Below, piece after piece: positions 1-10,500 of a stretch of DNA of 32,661 bases. The DNA lies in contig ONJB01000038.1 of NCBI GenBank assembly GCA_900318015.1, positions 1-32,661 on the forward strand, given 5' to 3'. Below the pieces are notes generated by a model. It ran no database searches. It worked only from the letters and a program-made list of their open reading frames with translations, and was not told the DNA's origin. Positions within the stretch are counted from its first letter, which is position 1, and each line of letters begins with the position of its first letter. Made by a program: the position numbers and the translations under genes. Source of the stretch: an uncultured Bacteroidales bacterium. GTDB taxonomy: Bacteria; Bacteroidota; Bacteroidia; Bacteroidales; UBA932.

Positions 1-1029
1 AGCGTAGCCGCTGCCGGTGAACAGCAGGTGCTGCTCGTACAGCAGGCCGACGAGCTCCGGATCGCTGGTGAGATCCACCGTCAGGGTCCAGGTGCCGTCT
101 CCGTTGTCGGCGAGCAGGTCGTTGCCAGGCTGGATGTCGGCGCCGGTCCAGGTCTTGCTCCACCAGCCGGTGGTCACACGGATCTGCGGATTCGCGCCGG
201 ACACCGTCACATAGAAGGTCTCGGTCTGGAGACGCTCCCAGATGTCGGCCGGGAACTCGTAGATGCATTCCTTGCCGGCCGGGTTCAGGTCGCGGCCTTC
301 CAGGCAGAAGCGGTAGATGCCGTTCCAGTTGGCTTCGCCGACGGAACCGTCGTTCTGCCAGACGACATTCTTGACCGTCTCCCAGTGACCGCCGCCACCG
401 CGCTTGTAATTCAACTCAGGCAGATTGATCTCCTTCCCGTCATAGGTGAAGAGCTTGCCGATCCAGGTCCCGTCGAGGATCTTCTCCGGGATGTTCAGGA
501 TCACGGTGCTCGTGCCCTTGCGGTAGAAGACCTCGTCCTCGAGGATGAGCGGATTGCCGTCCGTGTCGAACAGCTCGGCGCGGCAGATGAACTCGAGGTC
601 CGTACCGAAGACGGTCAGCTGCTCACCGCCGGTGAGCTCTTCGCCGTCCATCTTGGAGAAACCGGAGACAACCGTGTTGCCGACGGTCAAGTCCTCCTTG
701 GACTCCGCTTCGTCATCCGAGGTGCGGACGACAAGCTTGCCGCCGGTGGAGGCGATGCCCGCGGGCGCGGTCAGGCGGATCATGCCGTTGCCGACATGCT
801 CGATGTTGGAAACGGAGACCCCGCCGGGGAAGACGACCTCGCGGACGTCCGCCATGCCGGTACCGTTGACGGTCATCGGCTGGCCGGCGACGACTTTCGT
901 CGGGAAGAACACCTTGACACTCAGGCCGGCGGCGTCCAGCTCGTTGATTTCCTTGGGAGTACATGCTGCGGCGAGGCCCAGGAGGGCGACGGACAGCACC
1001 ATTCCGATATGATTGAATATCTTCTTCAT
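1..1029 (-). CDS. IPT/TIG-domain surface glycan-binding lipoprotein (partial, C-terminus beyond window)
   Basis: The reading frame starts at the ATG at 1029-1027 and stays open for 343 codons to the first base of the window, so only the C-terminal part is missing. A signal peptide ends in a lipobox (LAAAC, Cys23), so the mature protein should be a lipid-anchored surface lipoprotein. Residues ~36-115 and ~118-205 look like two IPT/TIG immunoglobulin-like repeats (V..G..M.V.G.G pattern, then G..L.V.G). The following Trp-rich part (WNGIYRF, GWWSKTWTG) could form a glycan-binding face. It lies 24 bp after the second susD in the same operon, where surface glycan-binding proteins of polysaccharide utilisation loci sit. 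Family knowledge places such proteins beside SusCD to capture the polysaccharide; the ligand is not visible. A xusE-like role in xylan binding is an inference from gene order. Confidence 0.8.
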   Translation of the reverse strand, partial: MKKIFNHIGMVLSVALLGLAAACTPKEINELDAAGLSVKVFFPTKVVAGQPMTVNGTGMADVREVVFPGGVSVSNIEHVGNGMIRLTAPAGIASTGGKLVVRTSDDEAESKEDLTVGNTVVSGFSKMDGEELTGGEQLTVFGTDLEFICRAELFDTDGNPLILEDEVFYRKGTSTVILNIPEKILDGTWIGKLFTYDGKEINLPELNYKRGGGGHWETVKNVVWQNDGSVGEANWNGIYRFCLEGRDLNPAGKECIYEFPADIWERLQTETFYVTVSGANPQIRVTTGWWSKTWTGADIQPGNDLLADNGDGTWTLTVDLTSDPELVGLLYEQHLLFTGSGYA

Positions 1030-1053
1030 AATTGAACTCCTTTTAGCGATTGA

Positions 1054-2730
1054 CTACCACCCTGCATTTTGCGTGAGGTTGGGGTTCTTCTTCAGTTCAG
1101 ACTGCGGGATGGGATAGAAGTAGTACTTATCGTCCCACTGGCGGCTGACGGTGGCGCGGTTGAGCTGGAGGCCGGCGCTGATGTTCGCGACCTGGATGGT
1201 CCGGAAATACTGCGCGCCCTTCTTCCAGCGGCGGACGTCCCAGAAGCGGTGGTTCTCGAAGGCCAGCTCCACCATGCGTTCGCGCTCGTAGCGCGCGACC
1301 CAGGCTTCGCCGTCCTCGGTGAACTCCGGCATCTGGATGTCCGGCCGGTTGCGGAGCTTGTTGATGGCCTCGTTCGCGGTCATGCCGAAGGTGGCGTCCT
1401 TGGCGCTGCCGGTGGCGTTGAACACGGCCTCGGCATAGTCCAGGTAGATCTCACCCAGGCGGAAGAGGATCCAGGTGTGGCGGCGCGTGGTCTGGTTGTC
1501 GGCCGTCGTCACGCAGGCGCCGTCCACATACTTCTTGAGGTAGTAGCCCGTCGGGGTGGCGCCGTACTTCGGGGAGGCGTTGAAGCCGCCGTTGAAGGTC
1601 TCGATCGCCTTCTTCTGGGAACCGTTGGTCGGCCACTCGTCGCCGTTCTTGACGACCGTGAGCGCGAAGCGCGGATCCAGGCCCTCATACGGATCGCCCG
1701 CATTGAGGTCGATGGAGCCGGGATAGCGCTCGCCGAAGGTCTGGCCGCCCTCCTGGAACTCGTACTGGTCCACGAGGGTCTGCGTCGGGCAGTTGCCGGA
1801 AGAGCCGTTCTCGACGCCCACCGGGTAGTTGGCCATCTCGAAGGAGTTGAACTCGCCGCGGCCCAGGCCGAAGATGAGCTCCGGATTGTAGAACGCGTCG
1901 TGGCCCCACAGGGAACCGTAGGCGCTGAGCTTCAGGCCCCAGGTGGCGGCATTGTCCAGGATGACCTTGCAGGCCTCGGCGGCCGCCGCCCACCGGCTCC
2001 GGTCGTTCGTCGGGTTGAAGAGCGGGGACGCCGCATAGAGCAGCGTGCGGGCTTTCAGGGCGAGGGCGGCGCCGCGGGTCGCGCGGCCGACTTCGCTGTT
2101 CACTTCCGTGACATAGGAAACCGGCAGGTACGGGGCGATCTCGTCGATCTCCTCCACGATGAACTTCACGATCTCGTCGGCCGGGGTCCGGGTGATGGTG
2201 TTGGCCTCGGCGTTGGTGAGGGTGGTGGTCACGAGCGGAACGTCGCCGTAGGAGCGGAACAGCTCGAAGTAGAAGTAGGCTCTCAGGAAGCGGACCTCAT
2301 ACGGGAAGAGTTCCAGCTGCTGGACCCAGTTGCGGTAATCCGGGTTGTACTGCCAGGAGGTGATGTCCGCCTGGGCGAGTTTCTCCAGGAACATGTTGGC
2401 GTCGGCGATGGCGGTGTAGCACTTGGACCAGGTTCGGGAGTACGGATTGGCCGCGCTCCAGCCGCCGTTCACGTAGTTGTTCACGGCGCCGGTCTCCAGG
2501 GCGTACTGGGCCTCGTCGGTCGCGCCGGCGAGGAAGTAGGCGCTGTTGGACTCGAACTCGTTGTTGTACACCTGCGCATAAACGTCGAATACCATGTTCT
2601 TGATACCATTCTCGAAATACTCGTAGGTCCATTCCTCGTCGCGGGTGTTCTCCTCACTGTAGTTGAGGTCCACGCACGCGGCCGGGAGCAGGCTGGCGAG
2701 AATGAATAAGCAGATTCTATCAAGTTTCAT
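1054..2730 (-). CDS. SusD/RagB-family nutrient-binding outer-membrane lipoprotein (second pair)
   Basis: This 558-aa protein has a short signal peptide with lipobox LPAAC (Cys19) and ends in the SusD signature (YPIPQSEL, then LTQNAGW). TPR-like helices occupy the N-terminal half, including the SusD-typical stretch around VRFLRAYFYFEL. It should be the lid of a SusC-SusD transport complex on the outer-membrane surface, binding oligosaccharide and closing over the channel. It lies 12 bp downstream of the second susC and 24 bp upstream of the IPT lipoprotein gene on the same strand, consistent with one transcript. It is shorter than the other SusD in this operon (668 aa), which suggests the two pairs handle different ligands or chain lengths. 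The family call is secure; the substrate is not determined by the sequence. Confidence 0.95.
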   Translation of the reverse strand: MKLDRICLFILASLLPAACVDLNYSEENTRDEEWTYEYFENGIKNMVFDVYAQVYNNEFESNSAYFLAGATDEAQYALETGAVNNYVNGGWSAANPYSRTWSKCYTAIADANMFLEKLAQADITSWQYNPDYRNWVQQLELFPYEVRFLRAYFYFELFRSYGDVPLVTTTLTNAEANTITRTPADEIVKFIVEEIDEIAPYLPVSYVTEVNSEVGRATRGAALALKARTLLYAASPLFNPTNDRSRWAAAAEACKVILDNAATWGLKLSAYGSLWGHDAFYNPELIFGLGRGEFNSFEMANYPVGVENGSSGNCPTQTLVDQYEFQEGGQTFGERYPGSIDLNAGDPYEGLDPRFALTVVKNGDEWPTNGSQKKAIETFNGGFNASPKYGATPTGYYLKKYVDGACVTTADNQTTRRHTWILFRLGEIYLDYAEAVFNATGSAKDATFGMTANEAINKLRNRPDIQMPEFTEDGEAWVARYERERMVELAFENHRFWDVRRWKKGAQYFRTIQVANISAGLQLNRATVSRQWDDKYYFYPIPQSELKKNPNLTQNAGW

Positions 2731-2742
2731 AATGCGTTCCGT

Positions 2743-5538
2743 TTAGAAGATCACAGAAAGGCCCATGGTCACCGCCTTCATCACGGGATAGCCCGTGTTG
2801 AGGTTCTCGGCATCCATGGCAGGGACATTGTCGAAGGACAGCAGGTTCTGGCCCTGGACGAACAGCTTGGCGTCCGAGATCTTCACGCGGCCCAGCAGCG
2901 AGGCGGGAAGCCGGTAGTAGACCTCGCAGTCGCGCAGCTTGAGCCACTGGACGGTCCGGAACCAGGTGGTGGAAGCCTGGGCGTTGTTGGCGACGTTCGT
3001 CGTGGACAGGCGCGGATACCGGGCGGCGGTGCCTGCGATATCGAAGCAGTTCGCGTAATACTCCCGGGAAAGGTTCCGGTTGTCGGAAAGGGCGCCCCAG
3101 ACACCATCCACATACATGAGGTTCTTGGTCTGGAGGGCGGCGCCCTGGAAGTACGCGTTCATGCCGAAGCCCTTGAACTCGAAGCCCAGGTTGAAGCCGA
3201 AGTTGAGGGCCGGGAAGGACTGGCCCCAATCCATCGCGACCACGTCGTTCTCGTTGATGACGCCGTCGTTGTTGACATCCTGGTACTTGATGTCGCCGAC
3301 CTTGACCTGGCCGAACTCCTGCAGCGGGCTGGACTCGATCTCCGCCTGGTTCTGGAAGAAGCCGAGGGAGACGAGGCCGCGCGCGGCGTCGGCGGGGGTG
3401 CCGATGACGGAGAGGTTCGGATAGGCCGGGGTCTCGATCCACTCGAGGACCTGGCTCTTGACGAAGGACGCATTCGCGCCGCCGAACAGGCTGAAGCCGC
3501 CGGCGAAGGTCTTCGCGTAGCGCAGGCCGGCTTCCACGCCGTAGCTGGCCACGCGGCCCTTGTCGTCATAGGAGGACTGGATACCCACGACGTCGGAGTT
3601 CAGGGAGCCTGCGCTCACGAGGATGTTCCGGCGCTGCTGGTAGAACGCGTCGACGGTGAAGTCGAGGCTGTTCGCGATCCGGAGGTCCGTACCGACATTG
3701 GCCTTGTAGGCCGCTTCCTGCCGGAAGTCGGAGGTCGGGAACTGGGTCAGGAAAGCGCCCCAGGAGCTGGCGAAATTGGTGCCGTACCAGAACTGGCCGT
3801 GGGAGTTGCTCCAGCGGTCGAGCCACAGGCCGTTCGCGGGAACATAGTCCGTATGCTGGATACCGGCGGAGACGCGGAGCTTACCGTAGTTCAGGACGCC
3901 GTCCGGGTTGTTGGCATAGATGACACCGATGGCCGTGGTCGGGGAGAAGGCCCACTTCGCCGGGTAGGAACGGTTGGAACCGTTCGCGGCGAGGACGAGA
4001 TCCCACATGAACCAGTCGGCGTGGTCATAGTGCGTGGCGAGGGTCCAGTTGGCGCGGTACCAGGTGTTGCTCTGGCCGTCGCGGACCTCGCTCTTCATGT
4101 TGTAACCCGCATTAGCGGAGAAGTGGTCGCCGTTCTGGAACTCGGCCGCATACTTGAGGCCGGTGTTCAGCGTACCCACGCGCCACTGCGAATCCACATA
4201 GTAGTTGAACACGAGCTTGTCCTCCACCGTACCCATCACGGTCTCCTGCATGACGTTGTTCGCGTCATACCAGTTCCAGCCGTACTGGTAGCCCTTCCTG
4301 CGGTTCTCGATGGTGTTGGAGGCGTTGTCGTAGGCGCCGCCGGCATAGAACTGCAGGCCCGGGAGGATAAAGTCGAGGTCCTGGATGAGGGTCAGGTCGG
4401 CCCAGATCTGGCGCTGGTGGGTCTTGGTGAAGCCGGTGCCGGTGGCCTTGGCGACGAGGTTGAAGTCGCCGTAGGTCTGGCTGCCGCCCCAGACGCCGCC
4501 CAGGGTCTTGATCGGGAACGCGAGGGCCGGCACCTTGTACAGATGCCACCAGGCGTCGTTGGAGTTCACGCTCGGAACGCCGTTGGTCTCCATGAACAGG
4601 GCGAAGATGTTCGTGCGGACCTTGGTCGTGCTCGTCACCTGGAAGTCCACGTTGGTGCGGATGTTCGCCTTGGAGTAGCGGAGCTGGGAGTTCCAGTCAC
4701 CCTGGTCCGGGTTCTTGTACAGGCCGCTGGCGTCGGTGTAGTCGAGCTGGGTGTAGTATTCCACCTTCTCGGAACCGCCGTACATGGACACGAACGCGTT
4801 CGTCTCGCTGGCCGTGTTCTTGAACACTTCGTTCTTCCAGTTGACATTCGGATAGACGTAGGGATCGCTGCCGTCCTGGAACTTCTGCAGCTCGGAGGCC
4901 GAATAGGCCGCGCCGATGCCGTCGTTCATGCGGGCGGTGTTCAGGGCGTTGGCATAGTCGTACGCGTCGACCATGTCCGCCATCTGGGGATCGAACTGGA
5001 TCTTGTGGGAGGCGCCGGCCTTGATGTGGAAACCGCTGTCGGCGACGCCGCGCTTGGTCTTCACGAGGAGGACGCCGTTGATGCCCTCATGGCCGTACAG
5101 GGCCACGGCGGCGGCATCGCGGAGGACCGTCACGCTCTCCACTTCTTCCACGGAGAGGCGGTCGATCGGCCGCTCCTGGCCGTCCACCAGGATGAGGATG
5201 GCGGTCTCGCCGGTGGTCTGGGCGCCGCGGATGTTGAAGCTCGCGCCGCGGCCTTCCTCACCCTTGAAACCGGTGTTCTGCAGGGCGGTCAGGCCGAGGA
5301 GCTTGCCATAGAGCGCGTCGGCGAGGCTGATGGCCGAGGTGCGGCGCAGCTCTTCGGCGGTGATGGTGTAGGTCGCCGCCGTCGTGAGGAATTCCGACTG
5401 CTCGACGCCGTAGCCCAAATCCACCGTCTGCGCCTTCTTGTCGGGCAGCGCGATCTGGGCTTGGGCGGCAAACGGAGCCGCGCAGAATCCCAACAGGCTG
5501 ATTATAAGTATATTGCGTAATTTCATAATCGTATGCAT
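2743..5538 (-). CDS. SusC/RagA-family TonB-dependent transporter lacking the N-terminal carboxypeptidase-like domain (second pair)
   Basis: This 931-aa outer-membrane TonB-dependent receptor has a signal peptide (cleavage after AAQA) and then passes almost directly into the plug domain. The plug markers are FNIRGAQ, ILVDGQERPIDRL, VESVTVLRDAAAVALYG and INGVLLVKTKRG. A 22-strand barrel should follow, ending in a terminal Phe (LSVIF). The usual SusC N-terminal carboxypeptidase-regulatory-like domain, present in its upstream partner, is absent. This looks like family variation and not damage, because the frame is intact and the signal peptide is in place. Two starts are possible, 5538 and the in-frame ATG at 5526; the second gives a more normal signal peptide (MKLRNILI). 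It is 9 bp from the first susD and 12 bp from the second. It should import oligosaccharide with its SusD partner, powered by TonB-ExbBD. Confidence 0.95.
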   Translation of the reverse strand: MHTIMKLRNILIISLLGFCAAPFAAQAQIALPDKKAQTVDLGYGVEQSEFLTTAATYTITAEELRRTSAISLADALYGKLLGLTALQNTGFKGEEGRGASFNIRGAQTTGETAILILVDGQERPIDRLSVEEVESVTVLRDAAAVALYGHEGINGVLLVKTKRGVADSGFHIKAGASHKIQFDPQMADMVDAYDYANALNTARMNDGIGAAYSASELQKFQDGSDPYVYPNVNWKNEVFKNTASETNAFVSMYGGSEKVEYYTQLDYTDASGLYKNPDQGDWNSQLRYSKANIRTNVDFQVTSTTKVRTNIFALFMETNGVPSVNSNDAWWHLYKVPALAFPIKTLGGVWGGSQTYGDFNLVAKATGTGFTKTHQRQIWADLTLIQDLDFILPGLQFYAGGAYDNASNTIENRRKGYQYGWNWYDANNVMQETVMGTVEDKLVFNYYVDSQWRVGTLNTGLKYAAEFQNGDHFSANAGYNMKSEVRDGQSNTWYRANWTLATHYDHADWFMWDLVLAANGSNRSYPAKWAFSPTTAIGVIYANNPDGVLNYGKLRVSAGIQHTDYVPANGLWLDRWSNSHGQFWYGTNFASSWGAFLTQFPTSDFRQEAAYKANVGTDLRIANSLDFTVDAFYQQRRNILVSAGSLNSDVVGIQSSYDDKGRVASYGVEAGLRYAKTFAGGFSLFGGANASFVKSQVLEWIETPAYPNLSVIGTPADAARGLVSLGFFQNQAEIESSPLQEFGQVKVGDIKYQDVNNDGVINENDVVAMDWGQSFPALNFGFNLGFEFKGFGMNAYFQGAALQTKNLMYVDGVWGALSDNRNLSREYYANCFDIAGTAARYPRLSTTNVANNAQASTTWFRTVQWLKLRDCEVYYRLPASLLGRVKISDAKLFVQGQNLLSFDNVPAMDAENLNTGYPVMKAVTMGLSVIF

Positions 5539-5547
5539 TTGAATGGA

Positions 5548-7554
5548 TTACCAACCAGGGTTCTGCGTGAGGCCATACCCCTTCTGCACTTCGATACGGG
5601 ACACCGGGTCCAGATACCACTTGTTCGTCCAGTAGCCGGGCTCCCACCAGCGGCGGGCGCCGTTGACGATCTGGGGCTTCTCATACTCGAACTTGGGCCA
5701 CGGGGTGCCTTCCTTGTAGGTCTGGTCGCCGTCGGTCAGGCGGTTGCCATTCTCGTCGAGGCGGTAGATGCGAATCTCGTGGAGCGGCTTGGTGAAGAGG
5801 TCCTGACGCTTGCGGCGGACCATGTCGTAGAGGCGGTCGCCGCACTCGGCGCCGATCTCGCAGTTGCGCTCGCGGAGGATCTCATTGATGAGGTTCTCCT
5901 TGTTGGTGGTCAGGTTCAGGCTCGGGTTCATCTGCTCCAGGCGGCCCAGGCCGACGCGGCTGCGGACGACATGGAGGTCGTCCAGCGCGCCCCGGAGGTC
6001 GCCGGTCTCGGCCTTCGCCTCGGCGCGGATGAGGTACATCTCGGCCAGGCGGGTGTAGGCGACGCCGATGTACTCGTCGTCATACCGGGAACCGCCGAAA
6101 TAGTCGAGCAGCCACTTGAACTTGCAGTAGCCGGAGGCCACGTCGTCGGCGTTGTTGAAGTTGCTGTTGTAGCTGAAGGCGCCGCCCACCCAGTTGTCCA
6201 TGTAGGAGAAACCGGCGTAGTCGAAGCCGGCGGGCAGGTTCTGGCGGGGCACCACGATGGTCTCGTACAGGCGCGGGTCGCGATCGGCGAACATGTCGAT
6301 GCCGTCCGGGTTGTTGCCGGGGCCGTAGATGTTCTCATACGGGAAGTTGCGGCCGTCGGCCATGCCGAAGCACTCCATCAGCTCGTTGGTCGGCACGGCG
6401 CCGCCCTGGCGGAGGCAGTCGAGGGCGAAACCTCTCCAGCCCCAGCCCCAGCCACCGTCGGACAGGGTGAGGGTCGGGTGGGCGTCGAACAGCTTCTCGT
6501 GGTTGGTCGCGTCGTTGCGGTAGCGGTAGGCGCGGCGGTAGGCCGTGCGGTAGCCGGCTTCGTTCTGCGTCGCGGGCTGGATCAGCTGGTAGTAGTTGCC
6601 GTTCGCGGCGTTGTCATTGAAGAAGTCGTTGCAGTACTGGAGGCAGCGGTTCCACAGGGTGGGATCCTCCTTGCCGAACCACACGTGCTCGATGTTGGTG
6701 AACTCGGTCACCTTGTCGGGGGTGTACTCCATGTACGGCTGGGGGCTGTTGAACAGCGGGGAGGCGGCGAACATCCACACCTTGGCGCGCAGGGCGCGGG
6801 CGGAGGCGCGGGTGAGGCGGCCGGACCACTGGCCCTGGTCGGCATCGGGGATGTTCCAGATGAAGCCGGGCTCGTTGATCGCGCATACGATCAGGGAGTC
6901 GATGAACTCGACGGTCTCCATGGCCGTCGCGCGGCCGGAGGTGTGGTTCTCACCCACGCCGTAGGCCTTGCGGGCGAGGCAGAGGCCGCCGAAGTTGCGG
7001 AACGCGTCATAGTAGCGGCTGGCCATGATGGTGTAGGCCTCGCCGCGGAGACGGCTCTTCTCGTTGTCGGACATGTCGGGCACGCGCTCGATGTTCTCGA
7101 TGAGCTGCCAGCATTTGCGCACGGTCTCGTAGATGGAGACGCGGCCGCCGGCGTCGGAATCCAGGCCACCCTTGGTGGAGTAGGAGAACTTGCCCTGGAA
7201 GTTGCCGTCTTCGGTATCCTGGGCATTCTCGGTCAGCAGGCCGGGATAGTAGCTCTGCTTGGGGCCGCCCCAGGAGACATAGCAGTGGTAGGAGTCGGAA
7301 AGCACGTCGATCGGCGCACCGTTCATCATGTTTCCGGACGTATAGGTGCAGTAGAGCTGGCCGTAGGCGCTCCACAGGAAATTGCGGGTATATTCTGCGC
7401 TGGTGAACACGGTGTCGATGTTGACGTCCACGCCCGGGGCCTTCTCGAGGAAGGCGTCACCGATGGCGAACTTGTCGACACAGGCGGAGAAGCAGAATGC
7501 GGACGCGATGCCCAGCACCAGGATGACATTCGATATCTTTTGTTTCATAATCAT
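5548..7554 (-). CDS. SusD/RagB-family nutrient-binding outer-membrane lipoprotein (first pair)
   Basis: This 668-aa SusD homologue has a signal peptide and lipobox FSAC (Cys25 from the first Met). A TPR-type core carries the characteristic RGEAYTIMASRYYDAFRNFG segment, and the end is the canonical YGLTQNPGW. It is clearly longer than the second SusD here. Starts at 7554 and 7548 are both possible; the gap from the upstream susC stop is 6 or 12 bp, so translational coupling is likely. The predicted role is the surface lid and ligand-binding partner of the 1052-aa SusC encoded directly upstream. Aromatic residues are abundant in the central region, as expected for a glycan-binding SusD, but no substrate can be named from sequence alone. 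Confidence 0.95.
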   Translation of the reverse strand: MIMKQKISNVILVLGIASAFCFSACVDKFAIGDAFLEKAPGVDVNIDTVFTSAEYTRNFLWSAYGQLYCTYTSGNMMNGAPIDVLSDSYHCYVSWGGPKQSYYPGLLTENAQDTEDGNFQGKFSYSTKGGLDSDAGGRVSIYETVRKCWQLIENIERVPDMSDNEKSRLRGEAYTIMASRYYDAFRNFGGLCLARKAYGVGENHTSGRATAMETVEFIDSLIVCAINEPGFIWNIPDADQGQWSGRLTRASARALRAKVWMFAASPLFNSPQPYMEYTPDKVTEFTNIEHVWFGKEDPTLWNRCLQYCNDFFNDNAANGNYYQLIQPATQNEAGYRTAYRRAYRYRNDATNHEKLFDAHPTLTLSDGGWGWGWRGFALDCLRQGGAVPTNELMECFGMADGRNFPYENIYGPGNNPDGIDMFADRDPRLYETIVVPRQNLPAGFDYAGFSYMDNWVGGAFSYNSNFNNADDVASGYCKFKWLLDYFGGSRYDDEYIGVAYTRLAEMYLIRAEAKAETGDLRGALDDLHVVRSRVGLGRLEQMNPSLNLTTNKENLINEILRERNCEIGAECGDRLYDMVRRKRQDLFTKPLHEIRIYRLDENGNRLTDGDQTYKEGTPWPKFEYEKPQIVNGARRWWEPGYWTNKWYLDPVSRIEVQKGYGLTQNPGW

Positions 7555-7560
7555 GCCGCA

Positions 7561-10500
7561 TTAGAAGTTAACTTGCACGCCCATGTTGACGACGCGGGTC
7601 ATCGGGTAGCGCACGCCGAAGTCGAGGCCGGAGCCCGGGGCTTCCGGGTCGTTGCCGTCGAACGTGGAGAAGGTCAGGAGGTTCTGGCCGGAGGCGAAGA
7701 TCCGGATGTAGTTGAAGAACGGCATGAACTTGGGCTTGTTGAAGGTGTAGCCGAGTTCGACGTTCTTCAGGCGGACGTACCGGGAATTGATCATCCAGGC
7801 GCGGGAATCGTGGTTGTTGTGCACGCGGTTGGTGAACGAGATACGCGGCAGGATGGCGTTCGGGTTGTCTTCCGTCCAGGAGTTGTCGGCGACCCACTGG
7901 GTGAGGGCCGAGGTGTTGGTGGAACCGAACTGGTCGCGGAAGTAGCCGTTCAGGGTGCGGCTCACGTGGTCGGCGCCGGTCCACAGCATGGAGAAGTCGA
8001 GTCCCTTGTAGTGGAGGCCGGTGTTCAGGGAGAACGTGAGTTCCGGGTTGTCGGTGTAGCCGATCGGCTGCTGGTCGTTCTGGTCGATGATGCCGTCGTC
8101 GTTCAGGTCCACATACACGCAGTCGCCGTACTTGAGGGCGATGTTCTGGTCGGGCATGGGCTTGCCGTAGGCGGCCTGGTAGCGCTCTTCGGTACCGGGC
8201 TGGTAGAACTCGAAGAGGTCATAGCCGAAGCGCTGGCCCACCGGGAGGCCGGTGCGGCTCAGGTAGTCGTACATGGGCTTGACCTCGAGCATCTCGATGA
8301 CCTTGTTGCGGGCGAAGGAGACGTTCGGGGAGATGTTGTAGTGGACATTGCCGATGCGGTCTTCCCAGTTCAGGGTGACCTCGAAACCGTGGTTCTTCAC
8401 GCGGCCCTGGTTCACGTAGCTGGAGGGCAGCGAGGTGACGGCGGACAGGGTGTTGGCGTTGGACACGAGGATGTCCTTGCGGTCCTCCCAGAAGAAGTCC
8501 ACATACGCGTGGAGCTTGCTGAAGAAGGTGACGTCCATACCGACGTTGATCTTCTGGGCGGTCTCCCAGGTCACGTTCGGGTTGCCGGCGGTGAGCTCCT
8601 TCACGGCCTGCAGCCAGCCGCCGGAGGTACCGAAGTTGGCACCGCGCTTCTGCGGGTTCACCGTGGTGGCGCCGGTGTAGAACTGCCAGGCGCCGGGCAG
8701 ATACAGGAAGCGGGCGCCGTTGGTGTTGTCGTTACCGACGATACCGTAGGAGCCGCGGAGCTTGAGGTAGCTGATCACGTGGCTGACGGGCTGCCACCAG
8801 GGCTCCATGGACGGAATCCAGCCGATGGACACGGACGGGAAGGTGCCATAGCGCTTGCCGGGGGCGAAGTTCTCGGAACCGTTGCGGCCGATGTTGAAGT
8901 CCAGGAGGTACTTCGTGGCGTAGTCGTAGGTGACACGGCCGACGAGGCCGACGTAGCCCTTCGGGATGGACTGGTACAGGCTGCCGTCGGAATCCCAAGG
9001 ATAGTAGGTCTTGCTCTGGTTGTAGAGCAGGAGGGCGCCGAAGTTGTGCTGGCCGAACTTGCGGTTGTAGTTGAAGCTCGCTTCGGTGTACCAGTTGCGG
9101 CTGCCCCACTTGGACTCGTTGTACGGGAGCGGCCAGGTGATGTTCTCCTTGCGGAGGACTTCCTGTCCGTCCACGATCGTGGCGACATAGGTCAGGCCCG
9201 TACCGAAACCGTTCTGACGGTTCTTGCGGGCGGTGTACTCGGAGTTGTAGGAGGCCTTCACCTTGAAGTCGAGGCCCTTGGTGATGAAGCCCAGGTCCAG
9301 CTTGTACTGGATATCGAAGTTCAGCACGTTCGTGCTTTCGTTCTGGTAACCGAGGTTATAGTAGTTGGAGAGGGCGTCGCGGTCGAACTGGCCGACGATG
9401 GTCTCGTCGGAGATGATGTGGCGGCCCTGCTCGTCGATACCGCTGCCGGCGTAGGGCGTCGCGCCCTGCAGGTAGCGGAACAGGAAGCCTTCACCGCCGC
9501 CCATCGTGTTGCGGTTCTGCATGCGGCCGCCGAGGGTGATGGACACCTGGCTGCGCTTGGAGACGTCGATATCCAGGTTCGCGCGGTAGTTCAGGCGCTG
9601 GAAGCTGAAGGTCTCGTTCTTGTTGCCGGTGAAGGTCTTGAACAGGGAATCCTGGTTCAGGAAACCGGCGGACACGAAGTAGCGGACGCGCTCGGTACCG
9701 CCGTTCACGTTCACATTGGCCTGCTCCTGCCACGCGGCGTCGTTCATGATGTACTTGATCCAGTCCATGCTCGGGAACGTGCGGGGCATGTCGCCGGTGC
9801 GGAAGTGCTCCATGACGTCCTGGGAGAACCGGATGCCGGTGTCGGCATACGGGGTATAGTCGTTGATCGTCCGGGAGCCGGGCCACTGGTTCATGGGCAG
9901 GGCGTCGGTGATCGCGGTGTAGTTCCACATCTGGCCGTAGGTGTAGGAATCGGCGAAGTCGATGAACTTCGAGATCGTCTGCACGGCGGCATTGGCGGAA
10001 GCGGTCACGGAGGCCTTTCCGGTGGTACCGCGCTTGGTGGTCACGAGGATGACACCGTTCGCGCCGCGGACACCGAACACGGCGGTCGCGGACGCGTCCT
10101 TCAGGACGGAGATACTCTCGATTTCATTGGCGTCGAGTTGCGAGAAGGAACGCTCGACGCCGTCCACGAGGACGAGCGGTTCGGCGCTGTTCAGGGATCC
10201 GACACCACGGATGCGGATGACCGGTTCGTCGGCGCCCGGCATACCGGAAGGCTGCACGGCGGACACGCCCGGGAGGTTACCCTGCAGGGCATTCGCGACG
10301 TTCGGCACCGGGGACTTCATCAGTCCCTCGCCACTCACCGCGGAAACCGCACCGGTGATGGTGACCTTCTTCTGCTGGCCGTACGCGATGACCACGGACT
10401 CGTCCAGGGCATCGGTGTCGGGTTCCATGTTGACGGTCATCCTTGCCGTCGCCTGCAGGGCCAGGGTCTTGTAACCGACGCACGAGAACTCGAGCGTGGC

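Noticed and set aside
1069-2709. 546-codon open frame opposite the second susD
   Set aside because: Antisense shadow of a well-supported SusD. The same applies to the frames opposite the second susC (3799-5520) and the DUF1593 gene (22336-24180).
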